This document shows positions 31,701-46,700 of a stretch of DNA of 64,000 nucleotides, in pieces. The notes below the pieces were generated by a model that worked only from the letters and a program-made list of their open reading frames with translations, had not been told where the DNA came from and made no database searches. This DNA is from Anomaloglossus baeobatrachus (Eukaryota > Chordata > Amphibia > Anura > Aromobatidae): NCBI RefSeq assembly GCF_048569485.1, contig NC_134358.1, positions 237,667,404 through 237,731,403 on the forward strand. Direction: 5' to 3'. Each line of letters opens with the position of its first letter. The first letter of the stretch is position 1. The position numbers were made by a program, and so were the translations under genes.

Positions 31701-34700
31701 GGGGGCTAAGCGCCTCCTTTGATCTCAGAGTATAGACTCCCGGGAAAGAGTGCTGCTCAAACTGTTGGGGTGCAGATGTGGGACCCTATACCAGAGATGA
31801 TGTCCTCCACCCAACTTTCAAAAAGCTGTAAGGGTCATCAGTAGAGATGGGTAGTCGAGCTGAGCTATCAGACGGTCACCTCTGTAGCTGTAGTGTCATT
31901 ATTCGTATGGTTCCAATGTGTAAATTAAAAAACTGCACGTTTGTTATAATGTCCAAGATGGGAACCATGATGTGGACAAAATAACAAAATAGGGAACATG
32001 ATAGGAGACATATCTACAATACATACATTATTCTTATCTATCTAATATGATGACAACAGCTCTCCAGACCCGCATCCCACCACAAGGACCACTCCTGTCT
32101 AATCCCTGAAGAATGAAATCATCCTCAGTAACAAAGTGAGGGGGCTAAGCGCCTCCTTTGATCTCAGAGTATAGACTCCCGGGAAAGAGTGCTGCTCAAA
32201 CTGTTGGGGTGCAGATGTGGGACCCTATACCAGAGATGATGTCCTCCACCCAACTTTCAAAAAGCTGTAAGGGTCATCAGTAGAGATGGGAAGTCGAGCT
32301 GAGCTATCAGACGGTCACCTCTGTAGCTGTAGTGTCATTATTCGTATGGTTCCAATGTGTAAATTAAAAAAGTGCACGTTTGTTATAATGTCCAAGATGG
32401 GAACCATGATGTGGACAAAATAACAAAATAGGGAACATGATAGGAGACATATCTACAATACATACATTATTCTTATCTATCTAATATGATGACAACAGCT
32501 CTCCAGACCCGCATCCCACCACAAGGACCACTCCTGTCTAATCCCTGAAGAATGAAATCATCCTCAGTAACAAAGTGAGGGGGCTAAGCGCCTCCTTTGA
32601 TCTCAGAGTATAGACTCCCGGGAAAGAGTGCTGCTCAAACTGTTGGGGTGCAGATGTGGGACCCTATACCAGAGATGATGTCCTCCACCCAACTTTCAAA
32701 AAGCTGTAAGGGTCATCAGTAGAGATGGGTAGTCGAGCTGAGCTATCAGACGGTCACCTCTGTAGCTGTAGTGTCATTATTCGTATGGTTCCAATGTGTA
32801 AATTAAAAAAGTGCACGTTTGTTATAAGGTCCAAGATGGGAACCATGATGTGGATAAAATAACAAAATAGGGAACATGATAGGAGACATATCTAAAATAC
32901 ATACATTATTCTTATCTATCTAATATGATGACAACAGCTCTCCAGACCCGCATCCCACCACAAGGACCACTCCTGTCTAATCCCTGAAGAATGAAATCAT
33001 CCTCAGTATAAAGTGAGGGGGCTAAGCGCCTCCTTTGATCTCAGAGTATAGACTCCCGGGAAAGAGTGCTGCTCAAACTGTTGGGGTGCAGATGTGGGAC
33101 CCTATACCAGAGATGATGTCCTCCACCCAACTTTCAAAAAGCTGTAAGGGTCATCAGTAGAGATGGGTAGTCGAGCTGAGCTATCAGACGGTCACCTCTG
33201 TAGCTGTAGTGTCATTATTCGTATGGTTCCAATGTGTAAATTAAAAATGTGCACGTTTGTTATAATGTCCAAGATGGGAACCATGATGTGGACAAAATAA
33301 CAAAATAGGGAACATGATAGGAGACATATCTACAATACATACATTATTCTTATCTATCTAATATGATGACAACAGCTCTCCAGACCCGCATCCCACCACA
33401 AGGACCACTCCTGTCTAATCCCTGAAGAATGAAATCATCCTCAGTAACAAAGTGAGGGGGCTAAGCGCCTCCTTTGATCTCAGAGTATAGACTCCCGGGA
33501 AAGAGTGCTGCTCAAACTGTTGGGGTGCAGATGTGGGACCCTATACCAGAGATGATGTCCTCCACCCAACTTTCAAAAAGCTGTAAGGGTCATCAGTAGA
33601 GATGGGTAGTCGAGCTGAGCTATCAGACGGTCACCTCTGTAGCTGTAGTGTCATTATTCGTATGGTTCCAATGTGTAAATTAAAAAAGTGCACGTTTGTT
33701 ATAATGTCCAAGATGGGAACCATGATGTGGACAAAATAACAAAATAGGGAACATGATAGGAGACATATCTACAATACATACATTATTCTTATCTATGTAA
33801 TATGATGACAACAGCTCTCCAGACCCGCATCCCACCACAAGGACCACTCCTGTCTAATCCCTGAAGAATGAAATCATCCTCAGTAACAAAGTGAGGGGGC
33901 TAAGCGCCTCCTTTGATCTCAGAGTATAGACTCCCGGGAAAGAGTGCTGCTCAAACTGTTGGGGTGCAGATGTGGGACCCTATACCAGAGATGATGTCCT
34001 CCACCCAACTTTCAAAAAGCTGTAAGGGTCATCAGTAGAGATGGGTAGTCGAGCTGAGCTATCAAACGGTCACCTCTGTAGCTGTAGTGTCATTATTCGT
34101 ATGGTTCCAATGTGTAAATTAAACAAGTGCTCGTTTGTTATAAGGTCCAAGATGGGAACCATGATGTGGATAAAATAACAAAATAGGGAACATGATAGGA
34201 GACATATCTACAATACATACATTATTCTTATCTATCTAATATGATGACAACAGCTCTCCAGACCCGCATCCCACCACAAGGACCACTCCTGTCTAATCCC
34301 TGAAGAATGAAATCATCCTCAGTATAAAGTGAGGGGGCTAAGCGCCTCCTTTGATCTCAGAGTATAGACTCCCGGGAAAGAGTGCTGCTTAAACTGTTGG
34401 GGTGCAGATGTGGGACCCTATACCAGAGATGATGTCCTCCACCCAACTTTCAAAAAGCTGTAAGGGTCATCAGTAGAGATGGGTAGTCGAGCTGAGCTAT
34501 CAGACGGTCACCTCTGTAGCTGTAGTGTCATTATTCGTATGGTTCCAATGTGTAAATTAAACAAGTGCTCGTTTCTTATAAGGTCCAAGATGGGAACCAT
34601 GATGTGGACAAAATAACAAAATAGGGAACATGATAGGAGACATATCTACAATACAAACATTATTCTTATCTATCTAATATGATGACAACAGCTCTCCAGA

Positions 34701-37700
34701 CCCGCATCCCACCACAAGGACCACTCCTGTCTAATCCCTGAAGAATGAAATCATCCTCAGTAACAAAGTGAGGGGGCTAAGCGCCTCCTTTAATCTCAGA
34801 GTATAGACTCCGGGGAAAAAGTGCTGCTCAAACTGTTGGGGTGCAGATGTGGGACCCTATACCAGAGATGATGTCCTCCACCCAACTTTCAAAAAGCTGT
34901 AAGGGTCATCAGTAGAGATGGGTAGTCGAGCTGAGCTATCAGACGGTCACCTCTGTAGCTGTAGTGTCATTATTCGTATGGTTCCAATGTGTAAATTAAA
35001 AAAGTGCACGTTTGTTATAATGTCCAAGATGGGAACCATGATGTGGACAAAATAACAAAATAGGGAACATGATAGGAGACATATCTACAATACATACATT
35101 ATTCTTACCTATCTAATATGATGACAACAGCTCTCCAGACCCGAATCCCACCACAAGGACCACTCCTGTCTAATCCCTGAAGAATGAAATCATCCTCAGT
35201 AACAAAGTGAAGGGGCTAAGCGCCTCCTTTGATCTCAGAGTATAGACTCCCGGGAAAAAGTGCTGCTCAAACTGTTGGGGTGCAGATGTGGGACCCTATA
35301 CCAGAGATGATGTCCTCCACCCAACTTTCAAAAAGCTGTAAGGGTCATCAGTAGAGATGGGTAGTCGAGCTGAGCTATCAGACGGTCACCTCTGTAGCTG
35401 TAGTGTCATTATTCGTATGGTTCCAATGTGTAAATTAAACAAGTGCTCGTTTGTTATAAGGTCCAAGATGGGAACCATGATGTGGACAAAATAACAAATT
35501 AGGGAACATGATAGGAGACATATCTACAATACATACATTATTCTTATCTATCTAATATGATGACAACAGCTCTCCAGACCCGCATCCCACCACAAGGACC
35601 ACTCCTGTCTAATCCGTGAAGAATGAAATCATCCTCAGTAACAAAGTGAGGGGGCTAAGCGCCTCCTTTGATCTCAGAGTATAGACTCCCGGGAAAGAGT
35701 GCTGCTCAAACTGTTGGGGTGCAGATGTGGGACCCTATACCAGAGATGATGTCCTCCACCCAACTTTCAAAAAGCTGTAAGGGTCATCAGTAGAGATGGG
35801 TAGTCGAGCTGAGCTATCAGACGGTCACCTCTGTAGCTGTAGTGTCATTATTCGTATGGTTCCAATGTGTAAATTAAAAAAAGTGCACGTTTGTTATAAT
35901 GTCCAAGATGGGAACCATGATGTGGACAAAATAACAAAATAGGGAACATGATAGGAGACATATCTACAATACATACATTATTCTTATCTATCTAATATGA
36001 TGACAACAGCTTTCCAGACCCGCATCCCACCACAAGGACCACTCCTGTCTAATCCCTGAAGAATGAAATCATCCTCAGTAACAAAGTGAGGGGGCTAAGC
36101 GCCTCCTTTGATCTCAGAGTATAGACTCCCGGGAAAGAGTGCTGCTCAAACTGTTGGGGTGCAGATGTGGGACCCTATACCAGAGATGATGTCCTCCACC
36201 CAACTTTCAAAAAGCTGTAAGGGTCATCAGTAGAGATGGGTAGTCGAGCTGAGCTATCAGACGGTCACCTCTGTAGCTGTAGTGTCATTATTCGTATGGT
36301 TCCAATGTGTAAATTAAAAAAGTGCACGTTTGTTATAATGTCCAAGATGGGAACCATGATGTGGACAAAATAACAAAATAGGGAACATGATAGGAGACAT
36401 ATCTACAATACATACATTATTCTTACCTATCTAATATGATGACAACAGCTCTCCAGACCCGAATCCCACCACAAGGACCACTCCTGTCTAATCCCTGAAG
36501 AATGAAATCATCCTCAGTAACAAAGTGAAGGGGCTAAGCGCCTCCTTTGATCTCAGAGTATAGACTCCCGGGAAAAAGTGCTGCTCAAACTGTTGGGGTG
36601 CAGATGTGGGACCCTATACCAGAGATGATGTCCTCCACCCAACTTTCAAAAAGCTGTAAGGGTCATCAGTAGAGATGGGTAGTCGAGCTGAGCTATCAGA
36701 CGGTCACCTCTGTAGCTGTAGTGTCATTATTCGTATGGTTCCAATGTGTAAATTAAACAAGTGCTCGTTTGTTATAAGGTCCAAGATGGGAACCATGATG
36801 TGGACAAAATAACAAAATAGGGAACATGATAGGAGACATATCTACAATACATACATTATTCTTATCTATCTAATATGATGACAACAGCTCTCCAGACCCG
36901 CATCCCACCACAAGGACCACTCCTGTCTAATCCCTGAAGAATGAAATCATCCTCAGTAACAAAGTGAGGGGGCTAAGCGCCTCCTTTGATCTCAGAGTAT
37001 AGACTCCCGGGAAAGAGTGCTGCTCAAACTGTTGGGGTGCAGATGTGGGACCCTATACCAGAGATGATGTCCTCCACCCAACTTTCAAAAAGCTGTAAGG
37101 GTCATCAGTAGAGATGGGTAGTCGAGCTGAGCTATCAGACGGTCACCTCTGTAGCTGTAGTGTCATTATTCGTATGGTTCCAATGTGTAAATTAAAAAAA
37201 GTGCACGTTTGTTATAATGTCCAAGATGGGAACCATGATGTGGACAAAATAACAAAATAGGGAACATGATAGGAGACATATCTACAATACATACATTATT
37301 CTTATCTATCTAATATGATGACAACAGCTTTCCAGACCCGCATCCCACCACAAGGACCACTCCTGTCTAATCCCTGAAGAATGAAATCATCCTCAGTAAC
37401 AAAGTGAGGGGGCTAAGCGCCTCCTTTGATCTCAGAGTATAGACTCCTGGGAAAGAGTGCTGCTCAAACTGTTGGGGTGCAGATGTGGGACCCTATACCA
37501 GAGATGATGTCCTCCACCCAACTTTCAAAAAGCTGTAAGGGTCATCAGTAGAGATGGGTAGTCGAGCTGAGCTATCAGACGGTCACCTCTGTAGCTGTAG
37601 TGTCATTATTCGTATGGTTCCAATGTGTAAATTAAAAAAGTGCACGTTTGTTATAATGTCCAAGATGGGAACCATGATGTGGACAAAATAACAAAATAGG

Positions 37701-40700
37701 GAACATGATAGGAGACATATCTACAATACATACATTATTCTTATCTATCTAATATGATGACAACAGCTCTCCAGACCCGCATCCCACCACAAGGACCACT
37801 CCTGTCTAATCCCTGAAGAATGAAATCATCCTCAGTAACAAAGTGAGGGGGCTAAGCGCCTCCTTTGATCTCAGAGTATAGACTCCCGGGAAAGAGTGCT
37901 GCTCAAACTGTTGGGGTGCAGATGTGGGACCCTATACCAGAGATGATGTCCTCCACCCAACTTTCAAAAAGCTGTAAGGGTCATCAGTAGAGATGGGTAG
38001 TCGAGCTGAGCTATCAGACGGTCACCTCTGTAGCTGTAGTGTCATTATTCGTATGGTTCCAATGTGTAAATTAAAAAAGTGCACGTTTGTTATAATGTCC
38101 AAGATGGGAACCATGATGTGGACAAAATAACAAAATAGGGAACATGATAGGAGACATATCTACAATACATACATTATTCTTATCTATCTAATATGATGAC
38201 AACAGCTCTCCAGACCCGCATCCCACCACAAGGACCACTCCTGTCTAATCCCTGAAGAATGAAATCATCCTCAGTAACAAAGTGAGGGGGCTAAGCGCCT
38301 CCTTTGATCTCAGAGTATAGACTCCCGGGACAGAGTGCTGCTCAAACTGTTGGGGTGCAGATGTGGGACCCTATACCAGAGATGATGTCCTCCACCCAAC
38401 TTTCAAAAAGCTGTAAGGGTCATCAGTAGAGATGGGTAGTCGAGCTGAGCTATCAGACGGTCACCTCTGTAGCTGTAGTGTCATTATTCGTATGGTTCCA
38501 ATGTGTAAATTAAAAAAAGTGCACGTTTGTTATAATGTCCAAGATGGGAACCATGATGTGGACAAAATAACAAAATAGGGAACATGATAGGAGACATATC
38601 TACAATACATACATTATTCTTATCTATCTAATATGATGACAACAGCTTTCCAGACCCGCATCCCACCACAAGGACCACTCCTGTCTAATCCCTGAAGAAT
38701 GAAATCATCCTCAGTAACAAAGTGAGGGGGCTAAGCGCCTCCTTTGATCTCAGAGTATAGACTCCCGGGAAAGAGTGCTGCTCAAACTGTTGGGGTGCAG
38801 ATGTGGGACCCTATACCAGAGATGATGTCCTCCACCCAACTTTCAAAAAGCTGTAAGGGTCATCAGTAGAGATGGGTAGTCGAGCTGAGCTATCAGACGG
38901 TCACCTCTGTAGCTGTAGTGTCATTATTCGTATGGTTCCAATGTGTAAATTAAAAAAGTGCACGTTTGTTATAATGTCCAAGATGGGAACCATGATGTGG
39001 ACAAAATAACAAAATAGGGAACATGATAGGAGACATATCTACAATACATACATTATTCTTATCTATCTAATATGATGACAACAGCTCTCCAGACCCGCAT
39101 CCCACCACAAGGACCACTCCTGTCTAATCCCTGAAGAATGAAATCATCCTCAGTAACAAAGTGAGGGGGCTAAGCGCCTCCTTTGATCTCAGAGTATAGA
39201 CTCCCGGGAAAGAGTGCTGCTCAAACTGTTGGGGTGCAGATGTGGGACCCTATACCAGAGATGATGTCCTCCACCCAACTTTCAAAAAGCTGTAAGGGTC
39301 ATCAGTAGAGATGGGTAGTCGAGCTGAGCTATCAGACGGTCACCTCTGTAGCTGTAGTGTCATTATTCGTATGGTTCCAATGTGTAAATTAAAAAAGTGC
39401 ACGTTTGTTATAATGTCCAAGATGGGAACCATGATGTGGACAAAATAACAAAATAGGGAACATGATAGGAGACATATCTACAATACATACATTATTCTTA
39501 TCTATCTAATATGATGACAACAGCTCTCCAGACCCGCATCCCACCACAAGGACCACTCCTGTCTAATCCCTGAAGAATGAAATCATCCTCAGTAACAAAG
39601 TGAGGGGGCTAAGCGCCTCCTTTGATCTCAGAGTATAGACTCCCGGGACAGAGTGCTGCTCAAACTATTGGGGTGCAGATGTGGGACCCTATACCAGAGA
39701 TGATGTCCTCCACCCAACTTTCAAAAAGCTGTAAGGGTCATCAGTAGAGATGGGTAGTCGAGCTGAGCTATCAGACGGTCACCTCTGTAGCTGTAGTGTC
39801 ATTATTCGTATGGTTCCAATGTGTAAATTAAAAAAGTGCACGTTTATTATAATGTCCAAGATGGGAACCATGATGTGGACAAAATAACAAAATAGGGAAC
39901 ATGATAGGAGACATATCTACAATACATACATTATTCTTATCTATTTAATATGATGACAACAGCTCTCCAGACCCGCATCCCACCACAAGGACCACTCCTG
40001 TCTAATCCCTGAAGAATGAAATCATCCTCAGTAACAAAGTGAGGGGGCTAAGCGCCTCCTTTGATCTCAGAGTATAGACTCCCGGGAAAGAGTGCTGCTC
40101 AAACTGTTGGGGTGCAGATGTGGGACCCTATACCAGAGATGATGTCCTCCACCCAACTTTCAAAAAGCTGTAAGGGTCATCAGTAGAGATGGGTAGTCGA
40201 GCTGAGCTATCAGACGGTCACCTCTGTAGCTGTAGTGTCATTATTCGTATGGTTCCAATGTGTAAATTAAAAAAGTGCACGTTTGTTATAAGGTCCAAGA
40301 TGGGAACCATGATGTGGATAAAATAACAAAATAGGGAACATGATAGGAGACATATCTAAAATACATACATTATTCTTATCTATCTAATATGATGACAACA
40401 GCTCTCCAGACCCGCATCCCACCACAAGGACCACTCCTGTCTAATCCCTGAAGAATGAAATCATCCTCAGTATAAAGTGAGGGGGCTAAGCGCCTCCTTT
40501 GATCTCAGAGTATAGACTCCCGGGAAAGAGTGCTGCTCAAACTGTTGGGGTGCAGATGTGGGACCCTATACCAGAGATGATGTCCTCCACCCAACTTTCA
40601 AAAAGCTGTAAGGGTCATCAGTAGAGATGGGTAGTCGAGCTGAGCTATCAGACGGTCACCTCTGTAGCTGTAGTGTCATTATTCGTATGGTTCCAATGTG

Positions 40701-43700
40701 TAAATTAAACAAGTGCTCGTTTGTTATAAGGTCCAAGATGGGAACCATGATGTGGACAAAATAACAAAATAGGGAACATGATAGGAGACATATCTACAAT
40801 ACATACATTATTCTTATCTATCTAATATGATGACAACAGCTCTCCAGACCCGCATCCCACCACAAGGACCACTCCTGTCTAATCCCTGAAGAATGAAATC
40901 ATCCTCAGTAACAAAGTGAGGGGGCTAAGCGCCTCCTTTAATCTCAGAGTATAGACTCCCGGGAAAGAGTGCTGCTCAAACTGTTGGGGTGCAGATGTGG
41001 GACCCTATACCAGAGATGATGTCCTCCACCCAACTTTCAAAAAGCTGTAAGGGTCATCAGTAGAGATGGGTAGTCGAGCTGAGCTATCAGACGGTCACCT
41101 CTGTAGCTGTAGTGTCATTATTCGTATGGTTCCAATGTGTAAATTAAAAAAGTGCACGTTTGTTATAATGTCCAAGATGGGAACCATGATGTGGACAAAA
41201 TAACAAAATAGGGAACATGATAGGAGACATATCTACAATACATACATTATTCTTACCTATCTAATATGATGACAACAGCTCTCCAGACCCGAATCCCACC
41301 ACAAGGACCACTCCTGTCTAATCCCTGAAGAATGAAATCATCCTCAGTAACAAAGTGAAGGGGCTAAGCGCCTCCTTTGATCTCAGAGTATAGACTCCCG
41401 GGAAAGAGTGCTGCTCAAACTGTTGGGGTGCAGATGTGGGACCCTATACCAGAGATGATGTCCTCCACCCAACTTTCAAAAAGCTGTAAGGGTCATCAGT
41501 AGAGATGGGTAGTCGAGCTGAGCTATCAGACGGTCACCTCTGTAGCTGTAGTGTCATTATTCGTATGGTTCCAATGTGTAAATTAAACAAGTGCTCGTTT
41601 GTTATAAGGTCCAAGATGGGAACCATGATGTGGACAAAATAACAAATTAGGGAACATGATAGGAGACATATCTACAATACATACATTATTCTTATCTATC
41701 TAATATGATGACAACAGCTCTCCAGACCCGCATCCCACCACAAGGACCACTCCTGTCTAATCCGTGAAGAATGAAATCATCCTCAGTATAAAGTGAGGGG
41801 GCTAAGAGCCTCCTTTGATCTCAGAGTATAGACTCCCGGGAAAGAGTGCTGCTCAAACTGTTGGGGTGCAGATGTGGGACCCTATACCAGAGATGATGTC
41901 CTCCACCCAACTTTCAAAAAGCTGTAAGGGTCATCAGTAGAGATGGGTAGTCGAGCTGAGCTATCAGACGGTCACCTCTGTAGCTGTAGTGTCATTATTC
42001 GTATGGTTCCAATGTGTAAATTAAACAAGTGCTCGTTTGTTATAAGGTCCAAGATGGGAACCATGATGTGGACAAAATAACAAAATAGGGAACATGATAG
42101 GAGACATATCTACAATACATACATTATTCTTATCTATCTAATATGATGACAACAGCTCTCCAGACCCGCATCCCACCACAAGGACCACTCCTGTCTAATC
42201 CCTGAAGAATGAAATCATCCTCAGTAACAAAGTGAGGGGGCTAAGCGCCTCCTTTAATCTCAGAGTATAGACTCCCGGGAAAGAGTGCTGCTCAAACTGT
42301 TGGGGTGCAGATGTGGGACCCTATACCAGAGATGATGTCCTCCACCCAACTTTCAAAAAGCTGTAAGGGTCATCAGTAGAGATGGGTAGTCGAGCTGAGC
42401 TATCAGACGGTCACCTCTGTAGCTGTAGTGTCATTATTCGTATGGTTCCAATGTGTAAATTAAAAAAGTGCACGTTTGTTATAATGTCCAAGATGGGAAC
42501 CATGATGTGGACAAAATAACAAAATAGGGAACATGATAGGAGACATATCTACAATACATACATTATTCTTACCTATCTAATATGATGACAACAGCTCTCC
42601 AGACCCGAATCCCACCACAAGGACCACTCCTGTCTAATCCCTGAAGAATGAAATCATCCTCAGTAACAAAGTGAAGGGGCTAAGCGCCTCCTTTGATCTC
42701 AGAGTATAGACTCCCGGGAAAGAGTGCTGCTCAAACTGTTGGGGTGCAGATGTGGGACCCTATACCAGAGATGATGTCCTCCACCCAACTTTCAAAAAGC
42801 TGTAAGGGTCATCAGTAGAGATGGGTAGTCGAGCTGAGCTATCAGACGGTCACCTCTGTAGCTGTAGTGTCATTATTCGTATGGTTCCAATGTGTAAATT
42901 AAACAAGTGCTCGTTTGTTATAAGGTCCAAGATGGGAACCATGATGTGGACAAAATAACAAAATAGGGAACATGATAGGAGACATATCTACAATACATAC
43001 ATTATTCTTATCTATCTAATATGATGACAACAGCTCTCCAGACCCGCATCCCACCACAAGGACCACTCCTGTCTAATCCCTGAAGAATGAAATCATCCTC
43101 AGTAACAAAGTGAGGGGGCTAAGCGCCTCCTTTGACCTCAGAGTATAGACTCCCGGGAAAGAGTGCTGCTCAAACTGTTGGGGTGCAGATGTGGGACCCT
43201 ATACCAGAGATGATGTCCTCCACCCAACTTTCAAAAAGCTGTAAGGGTCATCAGTAGAGATGGGTAGTCGAGCTGAGCTATCAGACGGTCACCTCTGTAG
43301 CTGTAGTGTCATTATTCGTATGGTTCCAATGTGTAAATTAAAAAAAGTGCACGTTTGTTATAATGTCCAAGATGGGAACCATGATGTGGACAAAATAACA
43401 AAATAGGGAACATGATAGGAGACATATCTACAATACATACATTATTCTTATCTATCTAATATGATGACAACAGCTTTCCAGACCCGCATCCCACCACAAG
43501 GACCACTCCTGTCTAATCCCTGAAGAATGAAATCATCCTCAGTAACAAAGTGAGGGGGCTAAGCGCCTCCTTTGATCTCAGAGTATAGACTCCCGGGAAA
43601 GAGTGCTGCTCAAACTGTTGGGGTGCAGATGTGGGACCCTATACCAGAGATGATGTCCTCCACCCAACTTTCAAAAAGCTGTAAGGGTCATCAGTAGAGA

Positions 43701-46700
43701 TCGGTAGTCGAGCTGAGCTATCAGACGGTCACCTCTGTAGCTGTAGTGTCATTATTCGTATGGTTCCAATGTGTAAATTAAACAAGTGCTCGTTTGTTAT
43801 AAGGTCCAAGATGGGAACCATGATGTGGACAAAATAACAAAATAGGGAACATGATAGGAGACATATCTACAATACATACATTATTCTTATCTATCTAATA
43901 TGATGACAACAGCTCTCCAGACCCGCATCCCACCACAAGGACCACTCCTGTCTAATCCCTGAAGAATGAAATCATCCTCAGTAACAAAGTGAGGGGGCTA
44001 AGCGCCTCCTTTGATCTCAGAGTATAGACTCCCGGGAAAGAGTGCTGCTCAAACTGTTGGGGTGCAGATGTGGGATCCTATACCAGAGATGATGTCCTCC
44101 ACCCAACTTTCAAAAAGCTGTAAGGGTCATCAGTAGAGATGGGTAGTCGAGCTGAGCTATCAGACGGTCACCTCTGTAGCTGTAGTGTCATTATTCGTAT
44201 GGTTCCAATGTGTAAATTAAAAAAAGTGCACGTTTGTTATAATGTCCAAGATGGGAACCATGATGTGGACAAAATAACAAAATAGGGAACATGATAGGAG
44301 ACATATCTACAATACATACATTATTCTTATCTATCTAATATGATGACAACAGCTTTCCAGACCCGCATCCCACCACAAGGACCACTCCTGTCTAATCCCT
44401 GAAGAATGAAATCATCCTCAGTAACAAAGTGAGGGGGCTAAGCGCCTCCTTTGATCTCAGAGTATAGACTCCCGGGAAAGAGTGCTGCTCAAACTGTTGG
44501 GGTGCAGATGTGGGACCCTATACCAGAGATGATGTCCTCCACCCAACTTTCAAAAAGCTGTAAGGGTCATCAGTAGAGATGGGTAGTCGAGCTGAGCTAT
44601 CAGACGGTCACCTCTGTAGCTGTAGTGTCATTATTCGTATGGTTCCAATGTGTAAATTAAAAAAGTGCACGTTTGTTATAATGTCCAAGATGGGAACCAT
44701 GATGTGGACAAAATAACAAAATAGGGAACATGATAGGAGACATATCTACAATACATACATTATTCTTATCTATCTAATATGATGACAACAGCTCTCCAGA
44801 CCCGCATCCCACCACAAGGACCACTCCTGTCTAATCCCTGAAGAATGAAATCATCCTCAGTAACAAAGTGAGGGGGCTAAGCGCCTCCTTTGATCTCAGA
44901 GTATAGACTCCCGGGAAAGAGTGCTGCTCAAACTGTTGGGGTGCAGATGTGGGACCCTATACCAGAGATGATGTCCTCCACCCAACTTTCAAAAAGCTGT
45001 AAGGGTCATCAGTAGAGATGGGTAGTCGAGCTGAGCTATCAGACGGTCACCTCTGTAGCTGTAGTGTCATTATTCGTATGGTTCCAATGTGTAAATTAAA
45101 AAAGTGCACGTTTGTTATAATGTCCAAGATGGGAACCATGATGTGGACAAAATAACAAAATAGGGAACATGATAGGAGACATATCTACAATACATACATT
45201 ATTCTTATCTATCTAATATGATGACAACAGCTCTCCAGACCCGCATCCCACCACAAGGACCACTCCTGTCTAATCCCTGAAGAATTAAATCATCCTCAGT
45301 AACAAAGTGAGGGGGCTAAGCGCCTCCTTTGATCTCAGAGTATAGACTCCCGGGAAAGAGTGCTGCTCAAACTGTTGGGGTGCAGATGTGGGACCCTATA
45401 CCAGAGATGATGTCCTCCACCCAACTTTCAAAAAGCTGTAAGGGTCATCAGTAGAGATGGGTAGTCGAGCTGAGCTATCAGACGGTCACCTCTGTAGCTG
45501 TAGTGTCATTATTCGTATGGTTCCAATGTGTAAATTAAAAAAGTGCACGTTTGTTATAAGGTCCAAGATGGGAACCATGATGTGGATAAAATAACAAAAT
45601 AGGGAACATGATAGGAGACATATCTACAATACATACATTATTCTTATCTATCTAATATGATGACAACAGCTCTCCAGACCCGCATCCCACCACAAGGACC
45701 ACTCCTGTCTAATCCCTGAAGAATGAAATCATCCTCAGTATAAAGTGAGGGGGCTAAGCGCCTCCTTTGATCTCAGAGTATAGACTCCCGGGAAAGAGTG
45801 CTGCTCAAACTGTTGGGGTGCAGATGTGGGACCCTATACCAGAGATGATGTCCTCCACCCAACTTTCAAAAAGCTGTAAGGGTCATCAGTAGAGATGGGT
45901 AGTCGAGCTGAGCTATCAGACGGTCACCTCTGTAGCTGTAGTGTCATTATTCGTATGGTTCCAATGTGTAAATTAAAAAAGTGCACGTTTGTTATAATGT
46001 CCAAGATGGGAACCATGATGTGGACAAAATAACAAAATAGGGAACATGATAGGAGACATATCTACAATACATACATTATTCTTATCTATCTAATATGATG
46101 ACAACAGCTCTCCAGACCCGCATCCCACCACAAGGACCACTCCTGTCTAATCCCTGAAGAATGAAATCATCCTCAGTAACAAAGTGAGGGGGCTAAGCGC
46201 CTCCTTTGATCTCAGAGTATAGACTCCCGGGAAAGAGTGCTGCTCAAACTGTTGGGGTGCAGATGTGGGACCCTATACAAGAGATGATGTCCTCCACCCA
46301 ACTTTCAAAAAGCTGTAAAGGTCATCAGTAGAGATGGGTAGTCGAGCTGAGCTATCAGACGGTCACCTCTGTAGCTGTATTGTCATTATTCGTATGGTTC
46401 CAATGTGTAAATTAAAAAAGTGCACGTTTGTTATAATGTCCAAGATGGGAACCATGATGTGGACAAAATAACAAAATAGGGAACAGGATAGGAGACATAT
46501 CTACAATACATACATTATTCTTATCTATCTAATATGATGACAACAGCTCTCCAGACCCGCATCCCACCACAAGGACCACTCCTGTCTAATTCCTGAAGAA
46601 TGAAATCATCCTCAGTAACAAAGTGAGGGGGCTAAGCGCCTCCTTTGATCTCAGAGTATAGACTCCCGGGAAAGAGTGCTGCTCAAACTGTTGGGGTGCA